A stretch of 64,000 nucleotides of DNA, taken from the NCBI RefSeq assembly GCF_013184985.2, contig NZ_CP063418.1, positions 496,001 to 560,000 of the forward strand, read 5' to 3'. The DNA is from Actinomyces faecalis (GTDB lineage Bacteria > Actinomycetota > Actinomycetes > Actinomycetales > Actinomycetaceae). The notes under the pieces were generated by a model. It saw only the letters and a list, made by a program, of their open reading frames with translations. It searched no databases and was not told the DNA's origin. The translations under genes were made by a program, and so were the position numbers. Of the stretch, positions 8,631 through 17,910 are shown one piece after another (the stretch's first letter is position 1; each line of letters opens with the position of its first letter).

Positions 8631-9440
8631 TCATTCGCGCGCGGCTCGCTCCTGACGGGCCGCGGTAGCCACGAGGGCCTCGTCGGCCTCGGGTGCCACG
8701 AGCACGGCCGTGCGGCCGGCGCGCCAGGCGGCGAGGACGGCCAGCAGCGCCGTAGCGCTCGCGGACTCCTGGATGAGGGCAGCCGGCCCTGCCTCACCAG
8801 TCAGCCGGGCCGCCTCCCGTGCGAGCTCCTGCCGGCTGAGCGTCACCCAGGTCGAGTTGCCCTCAGTCTCGTTCCCGACGGCGTCGTCCACCTGGGGGAC
8901 GCGCCACGCGTCCAGCTCGTGGCGGTCCAGGGTGAGCGCAGGGTCCTCAGGGCGGGCTGCTACTGGCCGGAAGGAGTCCGCGTAGGTCATGACGTCAGCG
9001 ACGCCGTCGAGCACGAGCGGCGGCAGCTCCTGCCCCACCGAGCCGCTGCCCTCCTCGCCCTCCCAGCGCACCGCCAGCGGCGCGCGCGGCACGAGGACCT
9101 GGGCCTCGGCCGTGGGGTCGAGCCTGTCAGGTGTGAAGGCGACGGAGACGTCAGCCGGCGCGTGGTCCTCACCCGTCACCACGCAGCCGCCAGCCAGCCA
9201 TGTTCCCAGGCACCAGGTGACCGTCCGCCAGGTTGGCTCCATCGCGAGCCTCATACGGGGCGCCGTCCCCGCCTCCGCCTCAAGAAGGCCTGCTGTCTTG
9301 GCCGCCCACATGGCCAGCACGTGCCCAGTCAGCTCCACCCGCTCGCCGGGCGCGTACCACACCAGCCAGGGCCGGTCGGAGTCGGATGCCTGGGGGAGCA
9401 GAGGCAGGAGCGGATCGGTGGAAGCAGCCATGCACGGCAT
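8631..9440 (-). CDS. TIGR03089 family protein
   Basis: A 269-residue protein of a conserved actinobacterial family (TIGR03089) that resembles a fragment of acyl-CoA synthetases. Recognisable pieces are WLVWYAPGERVELTGHVLAM near the start, TVTWCLGTWLAGG, and STWVTLSRQELAREAARL near the end. No AMP-binding P-loop is seen, so catalysis is doubtful; the cellular role is unknown. An alternative start is ATG at 9431. It converges with manA, leaving 32 bases between the stops, and is transcribed away from whiB2. Confidence 0.7.
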   Translation of the reverse strand: MPCMAASTDPLLPLLPQASDSDRPWLVWYAPGERVELTGHVLAMWAAKTAGLLEAEAGTAPRMRLAMEPTWRTVTWCLGTWLAGGCVVTGEDHAPADVSVAFTPDRLDPTAEAQVLVPRAPLAVRWEGEEGSGSVGQELPPLVLDGVADVMTYADSFRPVAARPEDPALTLDRHELDAWRVPQVDDAVGNETEGNSTWVTLSRQELAREAARLTGEAGPAALIQESASATALLAVLAAWRAGRTAVLVAPEADEALVATAARQERAARE

Positions 9441-9614
9441 TCAACCTGACGCAGCGGCCACGATCCAGACGCTTGGTTGGCGTCCGGGTGCCCAGGCCGG
9501 TGTGGAGGAGGGGCGGCCAATGGGTGGCCAGGTCCGGCACATGCGTCTCACAGACCGAGCAGTGAGGTACACCTAAGGCCCGAGGCCGGTGATTGGTGAA
9601 GTCGGCTACTCGGC

Positions 9615-9643
9615 TTGACGGACCCTGCCTACACCCGTGTAAT
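9615..9643 (+). promoter_or_regulatory. Promoter of whiB2
   Basis: TTGACG (9615-9620) and TGTAAT (9638-9643) are separated by exactly 17 bases, a good housekeeping-sigma promoter. The spacer end contains ACACCCGTGT, an imperfect dyad that could bind a regulator. The start codon lies 42 bases downstream. Confidence 0.7.
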
Positions 9644-9684
9644 TTCAGCCGTAGAACTGTGAGCCATTCGGAAGGGACGCCATC

Positions 9685-10002
9685 GTGTGGAACATCCTCG
9701 GAGACGGTCCGCTGCAGCGGACCGACGAGGCCGACGACGCGGCTCTTCGTCTCATCTTCGGTGGCGATGAGGTCGACGACGGCCCTCTTGCCTGGCAGGA
9801 GCGCGCCCTGTGCGCGCAGACGGACCCGGAGGCCTTCTTCCCTGAGAAGGGGGGATCCACCCGTGAGGCCAAGCGCGTGTGCGCGACCTGCGAGGTCCGC
9901 GAGGAGTGCCTGGAGTACGCCCTGGCCAATGACGAGCGCTTCGGTATCTGGGGCGGCCTGTCCGAGCGTGAGCGTCGCAAGCTCAAGCGGCGCGCCGTCT
10001 GA
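9685..10002 (+). CDS. whiB2: WhiB2-type iron-sulfur transcription regulator
   Basis: A 105-residue WhiB protein. The four cluster-binding cysteines are C43, C66, C69 and C75 (VCATCEVREEC), followed by the turn GIWGGLSERERRKLKRR and a basic DNA-binding tail. The start is GTG at 9685, seven bases after GGAAGGGA. Linkage to the zincin-like, DUF3499 and manA genes matches the neighbourhood of mycobacterial whiB2/whmD, which is needed for division; that supports WhiB2 over other WhiB classes. It sets off a run of same-strand cell-envelope genes. Confidence 0.85.
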   Translation: MWNILGDGPLQRTDEADDAALRLIFGGDEVDDGPLAWQERALCAQTDPEAFFPEKGGSTREAKRVCATCEVREECLEYALANDERFGIWGGLSERERRKLKRRAV

Positions 10003-10029
10003 TCCTGGCCGGATGGTTGTGACTCAGCG

Positions 10030-13000
10030 ATGACGTCGGCGGTCTCCGCCTCCGCAGCTCACGCCTCCACGCCTGACCTGACAACTCTCGCGGTCGTCGT
10101 GACGTGCGGGGTGACTCCCTACCTGCCCGAGACCCTCCGTGCTGTGGCCTGCCAGACCGTAGCGCCGGGGGTCGTCCTCGTGGTGGACGCGGCCTCGCGT
10201 GACAACGGCCTGGGGGACGGCACCCCGGTTGAGGAGGCGGTTGACGCCTCCGGGCTCGATGCCGTCGCGGACGTGCGCATCGTCCGGACCCCCGAGGTAC
10301 CGACCTTCGTCGCCGCTGTGCGTGCCGGCCTGCTGCGGTACGCCGAGCTGCTGGAGCAGGGCAACCGTCGTCGCGCCCCGCGCGGTTCACGAGCCACCGG
10401 CACCTCATGGCCGACGACGTCGCTGGCCACGGGTCAGGGCCTGCACCACGACACGACCTCAGGGCACGGCCAGCTCACTGGCCCAGTCGGAAGCATGTCC
10501 CCGATCACCCACGCCGAGCACCGTGCTCATGCCGCGGTCATGGACGCCTCCACCGCCTCCCAGGACTCCTGGCTCTGGCTCCTGCACGACGACTCCGCTC
10601 CTGAGCCGCAGTGCCTGGAGCGGCTGCTCAGCGTGGTAGCGAACGCCCGGTCAGTAGCGATGGCAGGACCCAAGCAGGTCGACTGGGACCACCCGGACCA
10701 GCTGCTGGAGGTCGGCCTGCGCACGACGGCTGCCGCCAGGCGCGCCAATGACGTCGTCGACGGTGAGATCGACCAGGGTCAGCACGACGACCGCAGCGAC
10801 GTGCTGGCTGTTGGCACGGCCGGTGCCCTGGTTGACCGCGCGGTCTGGGCATCCTTGAGTGCTGTGGCCGATGACGTCTCCGTCTTCGCTGACGGCCTCA
10901 CCGTCTCCCGTGCCCTGCGTCTGGAAGGACGGCGTGTCGTCGTCGTCCCACGTGCTGTCGTGCGCCACCGTCGAGCCTCCTACCTGGGTCTGCGGACCGC
11001 GGGCGCTCCTGACGGCGGGGCGAAGGCCGTCGCAGGGCACCGCCCCGCAGCGGTCAAGGACGCTGGCCGCCCCGTCGCTACCGAGCCTGAGCCCGACGCC
11101 GACGCCTCCTTCCGTGCGCGACGCGTCGCCCAGCTGCGCTCCTGGGCCGCCTTCTCCTCCCGTCCGCTGCCCCTCCTGCTGCTGTGGTTCCTCGTGCTCG
11201 GACTCGGACGCAGCGCGTGGCGGCTGCTGACCAAGGACCCGGCACTGGCACGCGACGAGCTCGCGGCAGCGGCCTTGACGCTGCGCTCGGCGCGGCTGCT
11301 GCGCCGGGACCGACGGCGCCTGGGCGCACGAGCCACCGTCTCGCGCTCGGTCCTGGCCGAGCTCTACCTGCCGGCGTCCGAGATCCGCGCCGCACGCCGT
11401 GACCGCGCCCGCCAGACCCGCGAGCGTGCCGCTCGTGCGGCGGCTCCCAGCGAGCTGGAGCTGCGCGAGCTGGCAGGGCTGGCCAGACGCCGTCGTCGGG
11501 TCCTCGGGACGGTCGTGGTGCTCACCGGCGTCCTGGCGCTCGCTGCTACCTCGCACGTGCTCACCACCCGTGCCGTGACCGGTGGCGCCCTGGCCTCGCT
11601 GGACTCTGGATGGCGAGAGCTGTGGGACGCGGCCTGGAGCACGTGGAACAAGGCGGGAGACGGCTACGCCGGCACGCTCAGCCCCTTCCTGGCTGTGCTT
11701 GCGCTTCCTCTGGCCCTGGTCCAGGCACTGGGCGTCAGCGGTGACCTGGCGGTCCACGTGCTGCTCGTGGTCTGCCTGCCCCTGGCGGCTGTAGGCGCCT
11801 GGTACGCCGCAGGCGCCCTCACCCGACGGACGAGTCTGCGCGCGTGGGCGGCGTTGGTGTGGGCCACGGCCCCCACGTTGCTCCTGGCCCTGGGCCAGGG
11901 GCGCCTGGCTCCGCTCCTGGTCCACCTCGTCCTGCCGTGGGCGGCGACCGCGCTCGCCCGAGCGGTCGGTGCTGATCGTCGCGACGTCATCCTCTCCGGC
12001 CTGGTCGGTGCCCACCACGTCTCTGAGGCTGAGCGCGCAGAGCTCGACCGCTTCGCCTCAGAGACCATCGAGTCCCTCGCCCGCCTGGACGAGGAGGCAG
12101 ACCGGGAACAGGGCCGGCCTGCACCTGCGTCGGATCAGCCCGCCTCGACGGCGCCAGAGCCGGGGGCGGAGGAGGACACCGGAGGCAGGCGCGCCGTCGA
12201 CGCTGCTCAGTCGGGCGCCACCGGCGCCCTGGTAGGTGCCGAGGACGCTGGTGACGACGCGGACAGCGACGGGGACGCCCCTGCACCAGGCTCACTGCCG
12301 TCGCAGCATCAGGACCTCTCCCACGGTCCCGTCGATGACGACCCGGCCACCCCCGTGCTTGATGACGCCCAGGGAGTGATCGTCTCCGCCCGAACCAGCC
12401 GTGGTGCAGCGGTCCGTGCCGCCGCGACCGAGCAGTACGGTAACGGCTCGCCCACGGCGGCTGCCGTGGCCGGTCTCCTGCTCAGCCTCGTCGTGGCCGC
12501 CTCACCAGCACTGGCCCTGGTGATCGTGCCGGCGCTGGTCCTGCTCGCTCTCGCCTCGCCCAAGCGTCTGCTGCGCCTGACGCTCACCATCCTGCCCGTG
12601 GCCGCTACGGCGCTGCCGGCGCTGTGGCACGCTGCCCGCGTCGCTCGGGAGCTGGGCGGGGCCAGCGCGTGGCGTGAGGGACTGCGCTACCTGTTGACCG
12701 AGCCAGGGAACCCCGTCGCTGCGACGGCACCTGACGGCCTGGAGCTGGCCCTCGGCCTGCCGGTCTCGTTGGGCGCCTTGACGCAGGGATCGGCGCACGG
12801 CGCGATCGCCGGTGTCGTGCTCGTCATCGCTCTGGCGGTCCTGCCGGTCCTGGCTCTGGGCGGTCTGGTGGCCCGTGGACCTCGCGGGCACCGTGCCCGC
12901 TCCGGGGTCCTGCTCGCCGTGGGCGGCCTCCTGCTCGCCGCCCTGGCGGTACGGCACGTCACCGCCGTCGGCACTGCGGTGGACGGGACAGGCTCACTGC

Positions 13001-14115
13001 TCGTGACCGGGTGGCCCGGGGCCGGGCTCAGCCTCATGACGGCGGGCCTGCTCGCCTCGGCCCTGGCCGGCGCCGACGCCGCACGCGCCACCCTGGTACG
13101 TCACCACTTCGGCTGGCGCCACCTGTCCGTGGCCGGTCTCGGCTGCGCGGCGCTCCTGGCGCCCTTCGTCCTGGGGGCGGCGTGGGCCGCCGCCTCGATC
13201 AGCTCCAGCGGCGCCGGTTCCCAGGCGCAGGCCATGGCCTTGCGGCCGGCCTCGCAGCAGGTTCCCGTTATTGCCGCGGAGATAGAGCAGTCGGCTTCCG
13301 CTGGGCGTGTCCTGGTGCTCACCTCCACCCCGGAGGGTATGAGCGTGAGCCTGTGGCGTGGTGAGGGGACCCGGCTGCTGGACACGACCCCGGACGTCCT
13401 GTCCGCGCAGCTGCGTAGCCGGTTGGCGGGCACCGGCCCCGAGGTCCTTAACGCCTCCCTGCGCCCGGGCTCTCAGGCGGCTGCCAGCGAGGCTGCGGTG
13501 TCACACGGTACGGAGCTGGTCTTCCTCGACCTGAGTGACGCCGCCGACCAGGACCTCGCTGACGTCGTCGCGCGGGCCGTGGGCGGGCAGGACGAGGACG
13601 TGGCCGATGACCTCGCCCGCCACGGCGTCGCTGTCGTCCTGCTGACGGAGCGCTCTGGCGACGAGGCCACGGCCAGCGCCCGGGCAGGGCTGGAGGCGAC
13701 GCCGGGGCTGGAGTCGCTGGCTCAGACCTCTGTCGGTGTGTCCTGGAGGGTCGGTCCCTCTCAGGCTCAGGAGGTCGCCCGCGTCCTTCTGGTGGACTCT
13801 GAGGGCACGGGCACCACGGTCCCTGACGTGGCGGAGGCTCAGGTCGCGGCCTCAGGCAGTGAGCGCACCCTGGTCCTGGCTGAGCGCGCCAGTGAGGGCT
13901 GGAGCGCGAGCGTGGGCGGGACCACCTTGGAGCCGGTGGCACCGTCCGGCTCGGACTGGCGCCAGGCCTTCGCCGTCCCGGCAGGCGTCTGTGGGCCGTT
14001 GACTCTCACGCACGCCTCACCGCTGGCCATGACAGCGACCCGCGTCATCTGGGTGGTGTGGGCGCTGACCGCGCTGGCCGCGCTGCCCCTGCGCCGGAGG
14101 AGGAGCGTGCGATGA
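10030..14115 (+). CDS. Giant GT2-domain multi-pass membrane protein
   Basis: A 1361-residue protein. Residues about 15-320 form a GT2 domain (LAVVVTCGVTPYLPETLRAV; SWLWLLHDDSAPEP as the DXD-like acidic site). Hydrophobic segments begin near residue 380 (PLPLLLLWFLVLGLGRSAW) and many more follow. An acidic, low-complexity stretch of about 120 residues (about 665-790) interrupts the membrane region. The last 300 residues, after the final membrane cluster near 1060, look extracytoplasmic, and a terminal membrane helix ends in RRRRSVR. Similar large GT2 proteins follow whiB2 in many actinobacteria; the glycan they build is not known to me. The downstream DUF5719 gene overlaps by ATGA. Confidence 0.8.
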   Translation: MTSAVSASAAHASTPDLTTLAVVVTCGVTPYLPETLRAVACQTVAPGVVLVVDAASRDNGLGDGTPVEEAVDASGLDAVADVRIVRTPEVPTFVAAVRAGLLRYAELLEQGNRRRAPRGSRATGTSWPTTSLATGQGLHHDTTSGHGQLTGPVGSMSPITHAEHRAHAAVMDASTASQDSWLWLLHDDSAPEPQCLERLLSVVANARSVAMAGPKQVDWDHPDQLLEVGLRTTAAARRANDVVDGEIDQGQHDDRSDVLAVGTAGALVDRAVWASLSAVADDVSVFADGLTVSRALRLEGRRVVVVPRAVVRHRRASYLGLRTAGAPDGGAKAVAGHRPAAVKDAGRPVATEPEPDADASFRARRVAQLRSWAAFSSRPLPLLLLWFLVLGLGRSAWRLLTKDPALARDELAAAALTLRSARLLRRDRRRLGARATVSRSVLAELYLPASEIRAARRDRARQTRERAARAAAPSELELRELAGLARRRRRVLGTVVVLTGVLALAATSHVLTTRAVTGGALASLDSGWRELWDAAWSTWNKAGDGYAGTLSPFLAVLALPLALVQALGVSGDLAVHVLLVVCLPLAAVGAWYAAGALTRRTSLRAWAALVWATAPTLLLALGQGRLAPLLVHLVLPWAATALARAVGADRRDVILSGLVGAHHVSEAERAELDRFASETIESLARLDEEADREQGRPAPASDQPASTAPEPGAEEDTGGRRAVDAAQSGATGALVGAEDAGDDADSDGDAPAPGSLPSQHQDLSHGPVDDDPATPVLDDAQGVIVSARTSRGAAVRAAATEQYGNGSPTAAAVAGLLLSLVVAASPALALVIVPALVLLALASPKRLLRLTLTILPVAATALPALWHAARVARELGGASAWREGLRYLLTEPGNPVAATAPDGLELALGLPVSLGALTQGSAHGAIAGVVLVIALAVLPVLALGGLVARGPRGHRARSGVLLAVGGLLLAALAVRHVTAVGTAVDGTGSLLVTGWPGAGLSLMTAGLLASALAGADAARATLVRHHFGWRHLSVAGLGCAALLAPFVLGAAWAAASISSSGAGSQAQAMALRPASQQVPVIAAEIEQSASAGRVLVLTSTPEGMSVSLWRGEGTRLLDTTPDVLSAQLRSRLAGTGPEVLNASLRPGSQAAASEAAVSHGTELVFLDLSDAADQDLADVVARAVGGQDEDVADDLARHGVAVVLLTERSGDEATASARAGLEATPGLESLAQTSVGVSWRVGPSQAQEVARVLLVDSEGTGTTVPDVAEAQVAASGSERTLVLAERASEGWSASVGGTTLEPVAPSGSDWRQAFAVPAGVCGPLTLTHASPLAMTATRVIWVVWALTALAALPLRRRRSVR

Positions 14116-15659
14116 GATCTCCTCGTGCCTTCGTGCGACGCGGCACCGCGCTCCTGGCAGGGGCCGCGCTCCTTGCCGGCGCAGCCGGTGCCACCTGGTG
14201 GGCCACGCTGACCCCGACCGCCGTCCAGGCGCAGGTCGGGGCGATCAGCGTGCCTGCGCCCGCCACGGAGTCGGTCTACGCCTGCCCGGCCGGCCCCGGT
14301 AACTCTGTGGGAGCAGTCGACCTGGGACAGACGAGCTCGGCCACCTCGATCACGGTCCTGGGGCAAGGGGCACGTGCCACCTACCAGGACACGCGGCTGG
14401 AGGAGACCGCGCTGTCCACCCGCGACGCAGAGGGCGGCGTCCTCGCGGTCACGCCCTCTGCGGACTCTGACGCCTGGGCGACCGGACTCGTGACCACCTC
14501 GACCGCCTCAGGCGACCTGCGAGGCCTGACCGCTGCTGCCTGCGCCCCGGCCTCGGCGGTGTCCTGGATCGTGGGTGGCTCAGCGGCGCTGGGTTCCTCC
14601 TCCGAGCTGCGCCTGGTCAACCCGGGCCGGACCACGGTCACGGCGACCGTCACCCTCTACGGCTCAACCGGTCCGCTCACCCTGCCCTCGGGTGGCCAGG
14701 TCGCGGTAGCCGCCGGTGGGTCGTCCTCGATCCTCCTGGAGTCCGCGCGCTCCGCTGACGCCCGGCTGGCCGTCTCCGTGGAGGCGGACGGCGGGATGCT
14801 GATCCCCTCCCTGGTCACTGAGTCGCTCGACGGCGAGACCCCGGCCGGAACGGACGTGCTGACCGCGGGAGCCGCTCCTGCTACTGAGCTTCTCGTTCCG
14901 GGCGTCGTGCTCGAGGACGTCTCTGGAGCAGGAGCGCAGGACCCGGCCGACGTCAGTGACTCCTCTGGCTCCTCGGCCGGCGGTGGTGACAGCGGGCAGG
15001 GCCGGGACGCGCCCGTCCTGCGGGTCGTCAACCCGTCTGACGCCGAGGCCTCGGTCTCCGTGACGATGATCGGTACCGACGGCGAGAAGGAGCTGCCCGG
15101 AGCAGGCTCGCTCGTGGTCGACCCGGGCGCGGTCTTCGACGTCAGCCTGACCGGGCTGGAGCCTGGCGCCTACGGCATCCGCCTGACCTCCTCTCAGCCG
15201 GTCACTGCCGCAGCGAGGCTGGTGCGGACCGCGGGGGAGTACCCGGCAGGCTCGGGCACGAGCGTGCGGGACGTGGCCTGGGTCCAGGCGCAGGACGCCG
15301 CCGTCGTGGCCGACGGGGCACTGACCGTGCCGGTGCCGGGGCAGGACCTGACCTCTACGCTCGTACTGACCAACCCCGGCCAGGACGCCACCACGGTCAC
15401 GCTGGCTGCAGCATCCGGGGCGGGGTACCAGGACGTGACGGTGCCCGCCGGCCAGACGGTGAGCATGGAGCTGGACTCAGACACGCTTCCTCAGGGCAGT
15501 GGGACGCTCGTCCTCTCTGCCCCACGAGGATCACAGGTTCGAGCGGCAGCGGTGCTGACTCAGAAGGTGTCAGGTGACATGGCGGGCACGCTGGTCGCCG
15601 TCGTCCCGCCTGTGGCCGACGTCGCCGCCACCTCAGCGCGTGCCCTCCAGCTGCGCTGA
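14112..15659 (+). CDS. DUF5719 secreted/anchored protein
   Basis: A 515-residue protein with an N-terminal signal/anchor segment (GTALLAGAALLAGAAGATWW). Repeated beta-sandwich-like blocks follow, with lines such as LRLVNPGRTTVTATVTLYG, LRVVNPSDAEASVSVTMIG and LVLTNPGQDATTVTLAAASG, giving at least three related modules. The pattern matches DUF5719, found beside the large GT2 protein in actinobacteria. The start at 14112 is chosen for the ATGA overlap with the GT2 stop and the GGAGGAGGAG ribosome site. It is likely to act outside the membrane with its upstream partner; function unknown. Confidence 0.8.
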   Translation: MRSPRAFVRRGTALLAGAALLAGAAGATWWATLTPTAVQAQVGAISVPAPATESVYACPAGPGNSVGAVDLGQTSSATSITVLGQGARATYQDTRLEETALSTRDAEGGVLAVTPSADSDAWATGLVTTSTASGDLRGLTAAACAPASAVSWIVGGSAALGSSSELRLVNPGRTTVTATVTLYGSTGPLTLPSGGQVAVAAGGSSSILLESARSADARLAVSVEADGGMLIPSLVTESLDGETPAGTDVLTAGAAPATELLVPGVVLEDVSGAGAQDPADVSDSSGSSAGGGDSGQGRDAPVLRVVNPSDAEASVSVTMIGTDGEKELPGAGSLVVDPGAVFDVSLTGLEPGAYGIRLTSSQPVTAAARLVRTAGEYPAGSGTSVRDVAWVQAQDAAVVADGALTVPVPGQDLTSTLVLTNPGQDATTVTLAAASGAGYQDVTVPAGQTVSMELDSDTLPQGSGTLVLSAPRGSQVRAAAVLTQKVSGDMAGTLVAVVPPVADVAATSARALQLR

Positions 15660-15680
15660 GCGCGTCCCGCCCCTGCAGAC

Positions 15681-16136
15681 CTAGGCGCCGAAGGCGGTGG
15701 GGTCGATGTCCTCCGGGCGGCGTCCGAGCATCTGGGCCACCTGCTCGACGACGACCTGCCGTACGAGCTCAACCAGCTCCTCCTCGCCGTCGGCCCGGGA
15801 GGAGACCGGCTGGCGGTAGATGATGATGCGGGACGGAAGACCTGCGCGGGGCTCAGCGGAGAACCCCCGTCCCAGGACCACGCCGCGCTCCCACGGCGCA
15901 GGGTCAGAGGGCGGGACCTCCTCGACGGCGAGCTGGATGGTCTTGACCACCGGCCAGCGTCGGGAGAGGTCCTCCGCCGCCGTGGCCACCATCTCGTCAA
16001 ACTTCTCGGCACGTGTGCGCCAGGCGGGCAGGTGGGGCGGTAGCAGCGGTCCGCGCAGCCCGCGACCGTGGCGGTCGCGCCTGCGTGCCGGCGCAGCAGG
16101 ACTCCCAGCAGGCTCGGGGACAGGGTGGAAGATCAC
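15681..16136 (-). CDS. Zincin-like metallopeptidase family protein, HExxH missing
   Basis: A 151-residue protein matching the small actinobacterial 'metallopeptidase family' (Rv3259-like) by position and by the core FDEMVATAAEDLSRRWPVVK and GLPSRIIIYRQPV. Where zincins carry HExxH, this one reads VVVEQVAQMLGRRPEDID, with no histidines, so the zinc site is absent. A peptidase call from family membership alone would be misleading; a structural or regulatory role is more likely. It lies on the opposite strand between DUF5719 and DUF3499. Confidence 0.7.
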   Translation of the reverse strand: MIFHPVPEPAGSPAAPARRRDRHGRGLRGPLLPPHLPAWRTRAEKFDEMVATAAEDLSRRWPVVKTIQLAVEEVPPSDPAPWERGVVLGRGFSAEPRAGLPSRIIIYRQPVSSRADGEEELVELVRQVVVEQVAQMLGRRPEDIDPTAFGA

Positions 16137-16267
16137 GGCCCAACCCTACGAGCGATCCGGAGGGAGCTCCGCACGCCCGTCGTGGCGGCGTGCTCGTCCT
16201 GCGTGAGACCGTGACCTGACCGAGTGGCGCTGCCAGCACACCGTGGCCGGCGCGGTAGCCTGCGACG

Positions 16268-16705
16268 GTGAGAACCGTCAGAAGCTGCCGCAGGCCCGGT
16301 TGCGAGAGTCCCGCCGTCGCGACGCTGACGAGTGTCTACGCCGACTCCACGATCGTCCTCGGTCCGCTGGCGACTGAGCGCCAGCCCGAGGCGTACGACC
16401 TGTGCGAGAAGCACGTGGAGTCCTTCACCGCCCCGCGCGGCTGGCAGGTCATCCGGCTGGCAGCCAGCTTCGAGCCCGCGCCTCCCAGCGAGGACGACCT
16501 CCTGGCCCTGGCTGACGCCGTCCGTGACGCCTCGAGGCACCAGCGTCCGCGGCCTCAGCCCGCTGAGCGCTCTGGCCGGCCCGGAGGGATCCTGCCGGCC
16601 TCGCTCACCCAGGCTCCGTCGTCGGAGGCCTTGCCTGAGATGGACGGGTCCGAGATCATGCGCCGTGGGCACCTGCGGGTGCTTCGCGGCCAGAAGGAGG
16701 ACTGA
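16268..16705 (+). CDS. DUF3499 protein
   Basis: A 145-residue protein of the actinobacterial DUF3499 family. It begins RSCRRPGCESPAVATLT (a C-x4-C pair) and continues with a Y-D-L-C-E-K-H element, giving four probable zinc ligands. The second half is Pro/Arg-rich and low in complexity. The start is GTG at 16268. The Trm112 gene follows one base after its stop, so the two are one operon. The function is unknown; the family is syntenic with whiB2 and manB across actinobacteria. Confidence 0.8.
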   Translation: MRTVRSCRRPGCESPAVATLTSVYADSTIVLGPLATERQPEAYDLCEKHVESFTAPRGWQVIRLAASFEPAPPSEDDLLALADAVRDASRHQRPRPQPAERSGRPGGILPASLTQAPSSEALPEMDGSEIMRRGHLRVLRGQKED

Positions 16706-16706
16706 G

Positions 16707-16943
16707 ATGACGACGCAGGCATGGCACAGCGCCGCCGGCGTACTTGATGAGGTGGCCCCACAGGTCCGCGAGGCTCTGCGCTGCCCGGTCACAGGTGAGG
16801 AGCTGGTCGAGGTCCGCGGGACGAGTGGTGAGCCCGGGCTGGCCTCGCGTGGTGCCGGCCTCGTCTACCCGGTGCGTGACGGCGTCCCGGTGCTCCTGGT
16901 CCACGAGGGAGTACCTTGGAGGGGTGACAGCGTGCCCGGGTGA
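16707..16943 (+). CDS. Trm112 family zinc-ribbon-like protein
   Basis: A 78-residue protein. The core is LRCPVTGEELVEV followed by GLVYPVRDGVPVLLVHEG, the usual Trm112 pattern. Only one of the cysteines common in eukaryotic Trm112 is kept, as in many bacterial versions. Trm112 proteins activate and stabilise SAM methyltransferases. It is coupled to DUF3499 (one base between stop and ATG, with AAGGAGG just upstream). A strong hairpin follows. Confidence 0.85.
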   Translation: MTTQAWHSAAGVLDEVAPQVREALRCPVTGEELVEVRGTSGEPGLASRGAGLVYPVRDGVPVLLVHEGVPWRGDSVPG

Positions 16944-16966
16944 GGGCCACTGTCTCATCTGTCTTA

Positions 16967-17037
16967 TCGCTTTCGCCTCTGAACAGTCGCTTCCATAGCG
17001 GCCTGCATTGAAACCGACTGTTCAGGAGCGAAAACGA
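16967..17037. terminator. Bidirectional terminator between Trm112 and RDD genes
   Basis: Two 23-base arms (16967-16989 and 17015-17037) are complementary except at three positions. The inner 11 bases, CTGAACAGTCG with CGACTGTTCAG, pair perfectly. The arms end in TCGCTTTC and GAAAACGA. The site lies between convergent genes, 10 bases before the RDD stop at 17048, so it can serve both strands. Confidence 0.75.
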
Positions 17038-17047
17038 CGCGAGGTTG

Positions 17048-17896
17048 TTAGCTCATGCCGTAAGGGAGCTGCTCGGAGCGCTTGAGCTCGTGCGCCTCCA
17101 GGGCACGGTCGGCCAGCGCCATCTCCAGCTCGCGATCACGGCGCTCGCACAGGACCGCTGCCAGGAAGCGCTCGGGATGCGTGCCTGGCGGCGGAGGCGC
17201 GACGTACTGCGAGACCTGGGCGGCCAGCTCTGTACCCACGCGGGCCCGGGCCTCGGGCGCCAGGGTCGAGGTACGCTGGAGGAAGGTCCGTCCAGCCAGC
17301 GCCAACGGGCCCGGAAGCGCGCGCATGTCAGCCTGAGCAGCCCACTGCGCCAGCTCGGGCGGCATCAGCAGCGGAGGCGCGCTCAGCGCTCCCGAGCGGG
17401 TGGAGACCACGTAGGTGCCAGCCAGAAGGTCGCCCAGCCTCTTGCCGCGCCTTGTCACGACGCACGACGCGACGGCGATACCGCCGAACGTCCCCCAGAC
17501 CTCGATCGATCCCACCAGCGCACGTACCAGGGCGTGACGCAGCCGGACCGCGCCGCCGTCGTCGCGCACCACGCGCGTGCCCGTGACCATGCGACCTGGG
17601 CTGCGGCCGCGTGACAAGGTCTCGACCGCTACCGGCACGAGAACCATCCACGCCAGCAGGATCAAGGACATGAGCACGGAGCCGGAAAGGGTCGGTCCGC
17701 TCAGCTGCGTGCTGACGGTCATCCAGGTGAGCAGCGACAGAACTGCGCCCATGAGGTACAGGGAGTAGTCGATGAGCCCGGACAGGATGCGCGTCCCCAC
17801 GGCGACGGAGGTGACCTCCAGCGCCACAGCCTCCCCGATGACGACACGCTCGGGAACCATCATCCGTTCGGAGGAGGTGTCGCTCAACCACGTCAT
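17048..17896 (-). CDS. RDD family membrane protein
   Basis: A 282-residue protein. The RDD domain fills residues about 20-170: GTRILSGLIDYSLYLMGAV, then RGRSPGRMVTGTRVVRDDGG, with the conserved Arg and Asp residues, and RGKRLGDLLAGTYVV. The C-terminal 110 residues are a soluble, probably helical tail. It is divergent from the SpoIIM-like gene, 14 bases apart. The RDD, SpoIIM, DUF58 and MoxR combination recurs in actinobacteria (Rv3691-Rv3695 in Mycobacterium tuberculosis). Membrane quality or envelope assembly roles are suspected but unproven. Confidence 0.85.
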   Translation of the reverse strand: MTWLSDTSSERMMVPERVVIGEAVALEVTSVAVGTRILSGLIDYSLYLMGAVLSLLTWMTVSTQLSGPTLSGSVLMSLILLAWMVLVPVAVETLSRGRSPGRMVTGTRVVRDDGGAVRLRHALVRALVGSIEVWGTFGGIAVASCVVTRRGKRLGDLLAGTYVVSTRSGALSAPPLLMPPELAQWAAQADMRALPGPLALAGRTFLQRTSTLAPEARARVGTELAAQVSQYVAPPPPGTHPERFLAAVLCERRDRELEMALADRALEAHELKRSEQLPYGMS

Positions 17897-17910
17897 GCCA
17901 CACTCCTTTC

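Noticed and set aside
10651..12018. Open frame of 455 codons on the minus strand inside the GT2 giant gene
   Set aside because: Gln/Arg-rich shadow of the real plus-strand gene; no start signal.
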